Made by a program: the position numbers and the translations under genes. The notes beneath the pieces were generated by a model. The model saw nothing but the letters and a program-made list of their open reading frames with translations, was not told where the DNA came from and ran no database searches. This document shows positions 44,757 through 53,098 of a stretch of 64,000 bases of DNA, one piece after another. The DNA is from PALSA-188 sp963720075 (GTDB taxonomy: Bacteria > Acidobacteriota > Terriglobia > Terriglobales > Acidobacteriaceae), in contig CAVREG010000012.1 in NCBI GenBank assembly GCA_963720075.1, positions 142,713 through 206,712 on the forward strand. The letters are read 5' to 3'. Position 1 is the stretch's first letter; each line of letters begins with the position of its first letter.

Positions 44757-45476
44757 ATGTTTGAAGACAGCCTAATCGAGTCCGGCGGTAAGTTAAAGAC
44801 CAAGCGGGGACAGGCCAGCTTAGTCGCTTTCATTTTTGAGGGGATACTGATCGGAATCATGGTCCTGATTCCTCTCCTATTCACTGAAGCGCTTCCCAAA
44901 GCTCAGTTGATGATGTCGCTGGTGGCACCCCCTCCTCCTCCACCACCCCCGCCGCCTCCCGCAGTGGTTCATATCGTCAAGCAAGTTCAGACCAACATTA
45001 TTAATGACCAGCTTCGGACGCCAACCAAGATCCCGAAGAAGATCGAAATGATTAAAGAAGATGCAGCTCCGCCGCCGATGACAGCCGGCGTAGTTGGCGG
45101 GATCAGTGGTCCGGGCGCGGTGGGCGGAGTCATAGGCGGAATCATCAGCTCGACGCCCGTCGCGGTCCCCAAAGTAGCTACGCCGACACGGATAAGGGTC
45201 TCGCAAGGCGTGACGCAGGGATTGAAGATAAGGAACGTAAATCCGGTTTATCCGGCTCTGGCACGGCAGGCACGCATCCAAGGAACTGTATTGTTGCAGG
45301 CGGTGATCAGCAAGGATGGCTCGATCCAGAATCTGAGAGTCATCAGCGGTCACCCCATGCTCGTCCCCGCAGCCATTGACGCGGTTAAGCAGTGGAAGTA
45401 CAAGCCGTACATTCTGAACGGAGAGCCGGTAGAAGTTGACACCCAGGTTACGGTGAACTTTACTCTGGGCGGTTAG
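44757..45476 (+). CDS. TonB-family energy transducer
   Basis: 239 residues. A membrane anchor at about 25-45 (AFIFEGILIGIMVLIPLLF) is followed by an 11-proline run and a Pro/Gly-rich periplasmic linker. The TonB C-terminal domain (about 155-239) contains YPALARQARIQGTVLLQAVI, SKDGSIQNLRVISGHPML and AIDAVKQWKYKPYILNGEPV. It transmits proton-motive force from ExbB/ExbD to outer membrane receptors. It heads a run with exbB and two exbD genes. No Cys-type lipobox is present. Confidence 0.93.
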   Translation: MFEDSLIESGGKLKTKRGQASLVAFIFEGILIGIMVLIPLLFTEALPKAQLMMSLVAPPPPPPPPPPPAVVHIVKQVQTNIINDQLRTPTKIPKKIEMIKEDAAPPPMTAGVVGGISGPGAVGGVIGGIISSTPVAVPKVATPTRIRVSQGVTQGLKIRNVNPVYPALARQARIQGTVLLQAVISKDGSIQNLRVISGHPMLVPAAIDAVKQWKYKPYILNGEPVEVDTQVTVNFTLGG

Positions 45477-45544
45477 AGTTTTGAGCGCACGACATTAGTT
45501 GAAAATCCAGACGCATAACGAAATCCGAGGAGGGAAAGCACCCC

Positions 45545-46306
45545 ATGTTCGTAGCAAATTTAGCAGTACATACTCTCAGTCACGTAACTATGACCGCCAG
45601 TTGGATGTTTCAGGATACGGGAACGCCGCAATGGGACCCACTTTCACTGTGGCGCGCAATGGGATGGATAGCGAGGTCGGTCGTGATCCTGCTATTCATC
45701 ATGTCGGGGTGGTCAATTGGCGTAATGATTGATCGCTGGATGGCCTTCAATGCTGCGCGAAAGCAGTCGCGTTCATTTGCGCCGGCAGTGGCTGGCGCGT
45801 TGCGAGATGGCAAAATTGACGAGGCTATCAAAGTAGCCGAACGCAACAAAAAGAGCCATCTGGCCAAAGTCGTCACCGCGGGACTTATGGAGTTCCGGGC
45901 ACATCAGGAGAGCGGCGAGATTCCCGGGGAAACGATTGAAGCTTCCAAACGGGCTCTGGAGCGGACCGAGGCTATCGTTCATGCCGAACTGAAGCGCGGA
46001 CTGGGTGGGCTGGCGACAATCGGATCCACAGCTCCGTTCGTCGGACTGTTCGGGACCGTCATGGGAATTTTGCACACCTTCCAGGATATGTCCACCAGTA
46101 AGGCAACCGGACTGGGCGCAGTCGCCGGCGGTATTGCCGAGGCGCTGGTCACCACCGCGATTGGTTTGCTGGTCGCGATTCCGGCCGTCATGATGTTCAA
46201 CTATCTAACTGGCCGCGTGGAAGCCTTCGACGTGGAGATGGATAACTCGTCCAGTGAACTGATTGACTATTTCCTCAAGCGTCGGGGAATAGCGCGTCGG
46301 CCTTAA
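45545..46306 (+). CDS. exbB: MotA/TolQ/ExbB proton channel family protein
   Basis: 253 residues. The first membrane helix is around residue 40-60 (VILLFIMSGWSIGVMIDRWM). The conserved core has GLGGLATIGSTAPFVGLFGT, VMGILHTFQDM and GGIAEALVTTAIGLLVAIPA, typical of ExbB. It forms the inner-membrane proton channel that powers TonB. It lies 68 bases after the tonB-like gene; exbD genes follow. Confidence 0.94.
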   Translation: MFVANLAVHTLSHVTMTASWMFQDTGTPQWDPLSLWRAMGWIARSVVILLFIMSGWSIGVMIDRWMAFNAARKQSRSFAPAVAGALRDGKIDEAIKVAERNKKSHLAKVVTAGLMEFRAHQESGEIPGETIEASKRALERTEAIVHAELKRGLGGLATIGSTAPFVGLFGTVMGILHTFQDMSTSKATGLGAVAGGIAEALVTTAIGLLVAIPAVMMFNYLTGRVEAFDVEMDNSSSELIDYFLKRRGIARRP

Positions 46307-46399
46307 CGGAAGGTGTGCAAGCAGGGGTGAGGCGAAAGCCAGATTTTTGATTGGCTGCTGGCCGACGATTTGGTCAGTTGCTTGGGGAGTTGGGTCGCT

Positions 46400-46885
46400 A
46401 TGGGAATTGCAGTACGGAATGAAGGCGCGAAAGTTAATTCAGACATCAATGTGACGCCGATGGTTGACGTCATGTTGGTGCTGCTGATCATCTTCATGGT
46501 GATCACGCCAATGCTCCAGCACGGCGTGAGCGTTGATCTGGCGAAAGTGAACAATCCGCAGGCAATGCCGGACGCTGAAAAGGAAGATGCTCTAATCGTG
46601 GCCGTGATGCGTGATGGGGCAATATTTCTGGGCAATGACAGGTTGCCGGTGGATCAGTTGACCGAAAAGATCAAGGACCGCATTGCCAGCCGGGTTGACA
46701 AGCGAGTATATGTTCGCGCCGACGCGCGGGCGAAATACAGTTCGGTAGTGGGAGTCGTGGACAATGTTCGGGCTGCCGGAGTTGATCAACTTGGACTGTT
46801 AACCGATCAAAAGAAGCAGCTGCCCCCGCCAGGCGTGCCTCCAGGAGCGCCTGGGGCAACAGGAACGCCGGGAACCGGACAGTAG
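46400..46885 (+). CDS. exbD: ExbD/TolR-family protein (first copy)
   Basis: 161 residues from the ATG at 46400. One membrane helix with the conserved proton-path aspartate: SDINVTPMVDVMLVLLIIFM. A periplasmic domain follows with VYVRADARAKYSSVVGVVDN, then a Pro/Gly-rich tail. It pairs with ExbB. The second copy starts 25 bases later. Confidence 0.93.
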   Translation: MGIAVRNEGAKVNSDINVTPMVDVMLVLLIIFMVITPMLQHGVSVDLAKVNNPQAMPDAEKEDALIVAVMRDGAIFLGNDRLPVDQLTEKIKDRIASRVDKRVYVRADARAKYSSVVGVVDNVRAAGVDQLGLLTDQKKQLPPPGVPPGAPGATGTPGTGQ

Positions 46886-46909
46886 CGTTAAATTAGGAGG
46901 AAACGATTT

Positions 46910-47353
46910 ATGTCAATGGCACTTGGAGGCTCGAGCGGTGGTCCGACCGCAAGCATGAATGTAACGCCGTTTATTGACATTCTGTTGGTGTTGCTCATTA
47001 TCTTCATGGTCATTAATCCCCCCCAGATGAAGGGATTGGACGCGCTGGTACCGCAGCCTCCAAAGAAGGATGAGCCCAAGAATGACACTCCCGACCGCAC
47101 TATCGTCGTGTCCGTTATTGATCATGGGACGGGACAGGAACCGACGCTCAAGATCAATACGGATGATGTTACATGGGATAGTTTGCAAGGACGGTTGACG
47201 GATATTTTCAAGACTCGCGCCGAGAAAGTCATGTTTGTAAAGGGAGATGACAATGTCCCCTTCGCTGATGTTGCGAATGTGATAGACATTGCGCACGCGG
47301 CGGGGGTTGATAAAGTCGGGCTGATTACCGCTAAAATTGAAGCTGGCGGCTAG
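46910..47353 (+). CDS. exbD: ExbD/TolR-family protein (second copy)
   Basis: 147 residues; AGGAGG lies nine bases upstream of the ATG. The membrane segment ASMNVTPFIDILLVLLIIFM carries the conserved aspartate. The periplasmic domain has VMFVKGDDNVPFADVANVID. It differs clearly from the first copy, so the two are not a recent duplication; ExbB complexes may use both. Confidence 0.93.
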   Translation: MSMALGGSSGGPTASMNVTPFIDILLVLLIIFMVINPPQMKGLDALVPQPPKKDEPKNDTPDRTIVVSVIDHGTGQEPTLKINTDDVTWDSLQGRLTDIFKTRAEKVMFVKGDDNVPFADVANVIDIAHAAGVDKVGLITAKIEAGG

Positions 47354-47381
47354 ACATTCCGAGAATTCAGAATATAGAAGT

Positions 47382-47402
47382 GGCCCGGGTATAACCCGGG
47401 CC
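47382..47402. terminator. perfect hairpin after the second exbD gene
   Basis: GGCCCGGGT, loop ATA, ACCCGGGCC. The strong 9-bp stem has no T-tract on either side. It probably separates the TonB/ExbBD transcript from the TPR lipoprotein gene or stabilises the mRNA end. Confidence 0.5.
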
Positions 47403-47452
47403 GATGTCTGTGCATAGCCTGGGTTGGATTTTCAGGGCAGGGGGAATTGCAC

Positions 47453-48271
47453 GTGATAAATAGAAACCTACGACTCGCAGCGCTGGTAGCACTTGGCGCC
47501 GCCGTATTCTCAGCTACTGGGTGTAACAAGCTAAAGGCACGCGATCAGCTGAACAAAGGCGTGGCTTCGTACAAAAACGCCCGCTATGAGCAGGCGATCG
47601 ATCATTTTCAGAATGCCGTGTCCCTCGACCCGGGACTCGAAAATGCCCGCCTGTATCTCGCCACTGCGTACACGCAGCTCTACATACCTGACGTTGACAG
47701 CCCGGACAATGTGAGGCTGGCCGAGCAGGCCATTGATCAGTTCAAGGCTGTATTGCAACACGACCCTAAAAGCGTTACCAGCGTGAAAGGAATCGCGTAC
47801 CTGTATCTACAGGAAAAAAACTTTGATCAGGCGAAGGCTTACTACCATAAGGCGCTTGAAATTGATCCTAATGACCCGGAGGCCTACTACACTCTCGGCG
47901 TCATCGCATGGACGCAAAGCTACAAGCCCAGGATGGAAGCGAGGGCAAAGCTGGGTCTGAAACCAGACGAGCCTCTCAAGGACAAAAAAGTCTGCGGGGA
48001 CTTGAGGGACGCCAATTGGGGAATCATTCAACAAGGTCTGGATGATTTAAACAAAGCATTAGCGCTGCGTCCGGATTATGACGACGCGATGGCTTACGTA
48101 AATCTGCTGTATCGCGAGCGCGCCGACCTCGAATGTGGCGCCCCAGCGGCTCGCGCGGCGGATGAGAAGACCGCCGACGAGTGGGTGGACAAAACGATGG
48201 CCACCAAGAAAATGAAGGTTGAAAAACAACCTTCCGCTCCCGGCATTACGATGGACCAAAGCGGGAAGTGA
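47453..48271 (+). CDS. TPR-repeat lipoprotein
   Basis: About 272 residues from the GTG at 47453, with GGGGAA eight bases upstream. The lipobox is FSATGC (Cys near residue 25). TPR repeats run from about residue 30 to 230: LNKGVASYKNARYEQAIDHF, FQNAVSLDPGLENARLYLAT, YLQEKNFDQAKAYYHKALEI. The C-terminus is basic and short. It probably acts as a scaffold in the envelope, downstream of the Ton/Exb genes. Confidence 0.88.
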   Translation: MINRNLRLAALVALGAAVFSATGCNKLKARDQLNKGVASYKNARYEQAIDHFQNAVSLDPGLENARLYLATAYTQLYIPDVDSPDNVRLAEQAIDQFKAVLQHDPKSVTSVKGIAYLYLQEKNFDQAKAYYHKALEIDPNDPEAYYTLGVIAWTQSYKPRMEARAKLGLKPDEPLKDKKVCGDLRDANWGIIQQGLDDLNKALALRPDYDDAMAYVNLLYRERADLECGAPAARAADEKTADEWVDKTMATKKMKVEKQPSAPGITMDQSGK

Positions 48272-48293
48272 CTTCTCAGCAATATAACGATTT

Positions 48294-48323
48294 AAGCCCC
48301 TTTTCTTGAAGGGGCTTTCTTAT
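48294..48323 (+). terminator. rho-independent terminator after the TPR lipoprotein gene
   Basis: AAGCCCCTT, loop TTCTTG, AAGGGGCTT, then TCTTATT. A perfect 9-bp stem followed by a T-rich tract, 23 bases after the stop codon. Confidence 0.85.
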
Positions 48324-48435
48324 TGCTGATTCTCTCTTGACAGCTTTTTTAGCAGGCAAATTGCGGCAAAATGCTGAGAGAGTGCGGGGATTGGGAAGAT
48401 AAACTCATTGCATTTCCTTGAATCAGGAGGCGGCC

Positions 48436-49008
48436 TTGAAAGCATTTCTTTTTGGTTTAATTCTGGGGTTAATTGCGTTGCCTGCCGGAGTTTATTTCTA
48501 TTTCGTTACCGGAAGCGCGCCCGTAGCGACCGCAGCCCAGGCGATGCCTTTCGAAAAAATGCTGGCCCACAAAGCGCTCGATGCCCGCGTCGCGAAAGAA
48601 ATGCCCCATACCGTTCCGGTTGCAGCCGACGAGTCGGCGTTCCGAGCCGGGGCGCAAGTGTATCGCGACAATTGTGCGGTCTGTCACAGTTACTCTGATG
48701 GCAATCCCAGCGGCATTGCGAAGGGGATGTTTCCGCGCCCACCCAAACTTCTCCAAGGCAGAGGCGTAACCGACGATCAACCTGGTGAAACTTATTGGAA
48801 GGTCGCGAACGGCATTCGTCTCACTGGCATGCCCGCGTTTAATCGATCGCTCTCGGACCAACAAGTGTGGCAAGTCAGCCTTCTGTTGGCGAACGCGGAT
48901 AAACTACCGGACGCGGTAAAAACGCTACTCACGCAGCCGCAAAGCCCTCCCGCGCTTGGAAACATTGTCCCCTCGCAGGCCGCATCGCCGCAGCCGAACA
49001 CGCACTAA
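48436..49008 (+). CDS. membrane-anchored cytochrome c
   Basis: 190 residues from a TTG at 48436, with AGGAGG five bases upstream. An N-terminal helix (FLFGLILGLIALPAGVYFYF) anchors the protein. The haem site is CAVCH near residue 83 and the axial methionine is probably in GIRLTGMPAFNRSL near 135. A single haem, class I-like. It probably carries electrons in the periplasmic respiratory chain. No oxidase gene adjoins. Confidence 0.88.
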   Translation: MKAFLFGLILGLIALPAGVYFYFVTGSAPVATAAQAMPFEKMLAHKALDARVAKEMPHTVPVAADESAFRAGAQVYRDNCAVCHSYSDGNPSGIAKGMFPRPPKLLQGRGVTDDQPGETYWKVANGIRLTGMPAFNRSLSDQQVWQVSLLLANADKLPDAVKTLLTQPQSPPALGNIVPSQAASPQPNTH

Positions 49009-49145
49009 ACGGAAGCTCATGGCAAATTACTCGCGACCCGAATCCGAGCGAGGGTTTGACGCATCTTACTTTGATGCGCTCATCGTGATCAGATGAGTGA
49101 CGTCAAATAAAGCCAGAGAAAATTGTGGCGAGTTGGAATAGAAGC

Positions 49146-49514
49146 ATGGAAAAGAAAAAGCTGGAACATTTCAAGAAGCGGCTGGAAACCAGGCAGGAAG
49201 AACTGCGCCGCATGGTCAGCCGCATAGAACAAGACGGGCGTACTGTGGACGAAGACTCTGCGCAAGACATCGCCGACCGCGCCGCCAGTTCTTATACCAA
49301 GGAATTCCTTTTTCACCAGAGCAACAATGACCGCCAGCTTCTGCAAATGGTCGAAAGCGCTTTGTCCCGGATGCGCGAAGGCACTTTTGGAGAATGTATC
49401 TCCTGCGGAAAGGAAATCAACGCCAAGCGTCTGGAAGCGGTCCCATGGACGCGACATTGCATTGAGTGTCAGGAAAAGCTTGAGCAGGGCCAGCTGGAAG
49501 AAGTGCCCCAGTAG
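49146..49514 (+). CDS. DksA/TraR-family zinc-finger regulator
   Basis: 122 residues from the ATG at 49146. The N-terminal coiled coil (LEHFKKRLETRQEELRRMVS) and the C-terminal zinc finger (CISCG...HCIECQ) are both present. Acidic residues lie at the coiled-coil tip (DGRTVDEDSAQDIADR). DksA proteins bind the RNA polymerase secondary channel and act with ppGpp. It converges with dapB. Confidence 0.9.
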   Translation: MEKKKLEHFKKRLETRQEELRRMVSRIEQDGRTVDEDSAQDIADRAASSYTKEFLFHQSNNDRQLLQMVESALSRMREGTFGECISCGKEINAKRLEAVPWTRHCIECQEKLEQGQLEEVPQ

Positions 49515-49554
49515 CCTACTCTTCTCTTTCAGCTGAACTATCGTAGCCGGCCCG

Positions 49555-50235
49555 CTACACGTTCGGCCAGATGTCGCGGAAATCAAAAACTCCTGTCTTG
49601 CCCGCAAGCCATTCGGCGGCTTTCACAGCGCCCTCGGCGAAACCGCGGCGTGATTTTGCGTCGTGACAAAGGTAAATCGTGTCGTTGGGAGAATTCAGAA
49701 TTACTTCGTGCATTCCGACTACATCGCCCTCGCGAAACGATGTGATCTCCAGTTCTGCCGTTGAAGTTTCGCGGATTATCTTTTGGAGTTCTGCGGCTGT
49801 TCCCGAAGGCGCGTCTTTTTTGCTGACGTGATGCCGTTCGAAAATCTGTCCGGAATATTGATGCTTCAACGCGGCTGCTGCTGTACGCGCCGCGTCATAG
49901 AACAGGTTTACGCCGATCGAAAAATTCGCTCCGTAAACAAAACCGGTCCCAGCCTGCTCGACAAGTTGCCGGACTCTTGGCAGATCGTTACTCCATCCGG
50001 TCGTGCCAACAACCATATTCACCCCGCTCCCCACACATGCCTCGATGTTTCGAAGCACTGCGGCAGGAGTCGTGAAATCAATAACGGCGTCCATGGACCG
50101 CAGTAAGGCAGGTATGAGCGCTGAAGCGTTGTCATTCTGCTGCCCGCCAAAAACCGTCACGTCATGGCCGCAATGAGAAGCGACCTCGGCGACCAACGAT
50201 CCGGTTTTTCCCCGCCCTAATATGAGGAGCTTCAT
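49555..50235 (-). CDS. dapB: 4-hydroxy-tetrahydrodipicolinate reductase
   Basis: 226 residues from the ATG at 50235, beginning MKLLILGRGKTG; the frame is open upstream into lysC. It reduces dihydrodipicolinate-type intermediates in lysine/diaminopimelate synthesis. Catalytic motif ERHHVSKKDAPSGTA is intact, as is the second-domain SFREGDVVGMHEVIL. The dinucleotide motif is LGRGKTG, shorter than the usual GAxGRMG, and the protein is smaller than E. coli DapB (273). It overlaps the asd-lysC-dapB run, 14 bases behind lysC. Confidence 0.92.
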   Translation of the reverse strand: MKLLILGRGKTGSLVAEVASHCGHDVTVFGGQQNDNASALIPALLRSMDAVIDFTTPAAVLRNIEACVGSGVNMVVGTTGWSNDLPRVRQLVEQAGTGFVYGANFSIGVNLFYDAARTAAAALKHQYSGQIFERHHVSKKDAPSGTAAELQKIIRETSTAELEITSFREGDVVGMHEVILNSPNDTIYLCHDAKSRRGFAEGAVKAAEWLAGKTGVFDFRDIWPNV

Positions 50236-50248
50236 TCGCTGCGAACTC

Positions 50249-51622
50249 CTAATCAAAAACTGCCGGATCCAACTCTGAAAAGAATGCCTTGTGCAGCCGC
50301 TGAACAACCGCGGGCGCAGCGTCTTCTTCGATCACGAACGTTAAATTGATTTCCGACGCGCCCTGCGAGATCATTCGAATATTTACGTCCGATAATTCGC
50401 CGAATACTCTCCCCGCGATTCCCGGTATCTGCCGCAAGTTCTCGCCGACCAGGCAGACGATCGCTTTCCGGCCTTCGTACTTCACATCCGCCAGTTTAGC
50501 TAAATCAGCGGCAAGAGCAGGGATAGATTCGTTTGAATCCACTGTTAAAGACACGCTCACCTCGGACGTTGAAACCACATCCACTGGAACGCGATGCCGG
50601 TCGAAAACCTCGAAAATCGCTCTCAAGAAGCCGTGCGCAAGCAACATCCGGGGAGCGGCAACGTCCACGATTGTGATGTGCTTCTTTACCGCGATGGCTT
50701 TGAAAACGTTCTTGCACGCGGGCGTGCGCGCCGTAATCATCGTGCCCTCGCAGGAAGGATTGCGGGAATTCAGCACCTGCACCGGGATATTTTTTTGAAT
50801 AGCAGGCAAGACGGTTGCCGGATGAAGCACTTTCGCACCAAAGTACGCCAATTCGGCCGCCTCGTCGAAACTTATTACTCTGATGCGGCGCGCGTCGCCG
50901 CATAGATTCGGGTCTGTCGTCATCATGCCGTCAACGTCCGTCCAAATCTCAATTCTGTGGGCGCCTAAGCCCGCGCCTACAATTGCGGCCGAAAAATCCG
51001 AACCGCCGCGACCGATTGTCGTAGTGACTCCACTCTTGGTTGCGCCCACAAAACCGCCCATCACAGGAACTCGATCTGCATCGAGCAATGGCTGGACTCT
51101 AACGCGGAGCTGTTCGTTAATTTCGTCCCACAGCGGCGTGGCGCGAGTAAAAGTATTATCGGTAACAATGCATCGGCGTGCATCCACTACTTCCGCGTCA
51201 ATCTGGTGTGAACAAAGAGCTGCTGCAACGATCTTGCACGAAAGAATTTCACCAAACGCGGCAACGTGATCCGAAGTGCGCGGAGTAAGTTCGCCGACAG
51301 CGCTGATTCCCCGGATCAGTTCATCGAGCGCTTCGAAATCCGCTTCGAGATCGCCGTGAAAACGGCTGAACAACGCCGTCCCAAGTAATTCCCCGGCGAC
51401 ATTGTAATGGCGCTCGCGAAGAGAGCGGGAAATGTTCAGCGCGGTATCGCGCTCCCCGGCTCCGGCGGCTCTACCCAGCGTCAACAATTGGTCGGTAACT
51501 TTCGCCATCGCGCTGACGATTACTACGGGAGCCTGTTCAAGCCGCTGCGAGACGATGGTAATTACACGCTTGATAGATTCCGCGTCACCAACGGAGGTCC
51601 CGCCGAACTTCATGACGATCAT
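50249..51622 (-). CDS. lysC: aspartate kinase
   Basis: 457 residues. First step of the aspartate pathway, phosphorylating aspartate. N-terminal VMKFGGTSVGDAESIKRV and GRGGSDFSAAIVGAGL are the kinase signature; EIWTDVDGMMTTDPNL follows. Two ACT domains at about 310-457 (VDVVSTSEVSVSLTVDSNES, IPGIAGRVFGELSDVNIRMI) imply feedback control by lysine or threonine. It is monofunctional, with no homoserine dehydrogenase domain. Confidence 0.95.
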   Translation of the reverse strand: MIVMKFGGTSVGDAESIKRVITIVSQRLEQAPVVIVSAMAKVTDQLLTLGRAAGAGERDTALNISRSLRERHYNVAGELLGTALFSRFHGDLEADFEALDELIRGISAVGELTPRTSDHVAAFGEILSCKIVAAALCSHQIDAEVVDARRCIVTDNTFTRATPLWDEINEQLRVRVQPLLDADRVPVMGGFVGATKSGVTTTIGRGGSDFSAAIVGAGLGAHRIEIWTDVDGMMTTDPNLCGDARRIRVISFDEAAELAYFGAKVLHPATVLPAIQKNIPVQVLNSRNPSCEGTMITARTPACKNVFKAIAVKKHITIVDVAAPRMLLAHGFLRAIFEVFDRHRVPVDVVSTSEVSVSLTVDSNESIPALAADLAKLADVKYEGRKAIVCLVGENLRQIPGIAGRVFGELSDVNIRMISQGASEINLTFVIEEDAAPAVVQRLHKAFFSELDPAVFD

Positions 51623-51739
51623 TGCGGAGACTTTCTCAAACCAGTGTCAGCGGGATCAAAGACGCGCTCAGTAGAACACGAAACCACAAGAAGATGGGCG
51701 CGCTCAGTTTCACTTGTATGCTGATGCGAAAAGTCGTTC

Positions 51740-51825
51740 TGAGCCGTGCAGGGGTCCTTCGACTCCACAAGTCCATTCGCAGAGCGAATAGACTTGTTAC
51801 GCTCAGGATGACAAGGTTGAGCGGG
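51740..51825. repeat. dispersed intergenic repeat between lysC and asd
   Basis: GGGTCCTTCGACTCCACAAG, then GAATAGACTTGTTACGCTCA and GGATGACAAG. Shares TCCTTCGA and GCTCAGGATGACAA with the element at 34836. It occupies most of the 240-base gap inside the asd-lysC-dapB run. Confidence 0.55.
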
Positions 51826-51862
51826 TTACAGATCACGCTCCGCCCGCGCGATTTAGTCAACA

Positions 51863-52915
51863 TCAATCGAGATAACCCTGCGCCTTGAGAAGCTCGGCAT
51901 TCAGCAGCGCAGCCCCGGCAGCGCCACGGATCGTATTGTGGGAAAGGACCGTAAACTTCCAATCCAGCACTCCGCATGGGCGCAGACGGCCCACCGTCGT
52001 GGTCATCCCTTTGCCTGATTCAACATCGAAGCGCGGCTGTGGCCGGTCGGGCATCGCCAGGTATCGCACCGGCTCGAGCGGTGCGGTGGGCAACTTCAGA
52101 GCCTGCGGCACGCTACGGAAACTCGTCCACGCATTCATGATCTCTTCGGGCCGCGCCTTTTTTTTCAGTTTGACTGAAATGGATTCCGTATGACCATCCT
52201 GGACCGCAACGCGATTGCATTGCGCGCTCATGGCAAATGCAGCGGGAACGATCCCCGCGCCATTCAGTTTGCCGAGAAGTTTTCGCGTCTCCTCCTCCAT
52301 TTTTTCTTCTTCTTTGCCGATGTAAGGAATCACATTACCCAAAATGTCCATCGAAGCCACCCCGGGATATCCCGCGCCGCTGATCGCTTGCATCGTGACT
52401 GCCATCACGGTTTCAATCCCGAAGGTCTGTTGCAGCGGACACAGCGCCAACACAAGGCCGATGGCGGAGCAATTCGGATTGGTGACAACGAAGCCTCCCG
52501 ACTTCTTTCGCCACGATTGACATTCCAACAGCTTGATGTGATCGGGATTGACTTCCGGAATCACCAGCGGAACATCTTTTTGCATTCTTAACGCGCTGGA
52601 GTTGGTAATCACGGCGCAACCGGCGTCGGCAAACAACGGCTCCATTTCGGCGGCGATGGATGCGTCCAGCGCCGCAAAAATCAGCTTCGGCGCGCCCTGC
52701 GGCTTTGCAGGCGAAACGCGCATATCGGCGACTCGCGCCGGAATCGCAGTTTTCAATTTCCAGCGTGCGGCTTCTCCGTACAACCGGCCCTCAGAGCGAT
52801 CGGACGCAGCCAGCCAAGCCACCTCAAACCACGGGTGATCCTCCAGCATCTGGACAAATCTCTGCCCAACGATCCCGGTCGCGCCCAGTATTCCTACAGA
52901 AATCTTGTTCGGCAT
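51863..52915 (-). CDS. asd: aspartate-semialdehyde dehydrogenase
   Basis: 350 residues. It reduces aspartyl phosphate to the semialdehyde that leads to lysine, threonine and methionine. NADP-binding start ISVGILGATGIVGQRFVQML, catalytic Cys149 in VVTNPNCSAIGLVLAL, and the substrate-binding ISGAGYPGV. The second catalytic residue lies in CNRVAVQDGHTESISVK. Length fits the archaeal/Gram-positive-type subgroup. It is the first gene of the asd-lysC-dapB minus-strand run. Confidence 0.95.
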   Translation of the reverse strand: MPNKISVGILGATGIVGQRFVQMLEDHPWFEVAWLAASDRSEGRLYGEAARWKLKTAIPARVADMRVSPAKPQGAPKLIFAALDASIAAEMEPLFADAGCAVITNSSALRMQKDVPLVIPEVNPDHIKLLECQSWRKKSGGFVVTNPNCSAIGLVLALCPLQQTFGIETVMAVTMQAISGAGYPGVASMDILGNVIPYIGKEEEKMEEETRKLLGKLNGAGIVPAAFAMSAQCNRVAVQDGHTESISVKLKKKARPEEIMNAWTSFRSVPQALKLPTAPLEPVRYLAMPDRPQPRFDVESGKGMTTTVGRLRPCGVLDWKFTVLSHNTIRGAAGAALLNAELLKAQGYLD

Positions 52916-53067
52916 AGGTATGTTGGAATTTTACAACAGTGAGGCGTCATCCCGAGCAGGTTCAGTGCGCACGGGGGCTTCATGCCGGTGTGTGCCGCTC
53001 TGTGCTTCTCCCCGGGTCGCGATTCAAACTATTTACTGGGAACGTTCCGCCTGTCCCCCAAATTCCC

Positions 53068-53095
53068 TTGACGTATATAGTGATATCACTATACC
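53068..53095 (+). promoter_or_regulatory. promoter with palindromic operator of the toxin-antitoxin locus
   Basis: TTGACG (53068-53073), 16-base spacer, TATACC (53090-53095). The spacer holds a perfect 18-bp palindrome TATAGTGATATCACTATA at 53076-53093. The ATG at 53099 follows at once, so the mRNA is probably leaderless. The palindrome is the expected binding site for the antitoxin. Confidence 0.7.
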
Positions 53096-53098
53096 CTA

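Noticed and set aside
49019..49096. A 25-codon plus-strand frame between cytochrome c and the DksA-like gene
   Set aside because: Too short and without a convincing ribosome binding site.
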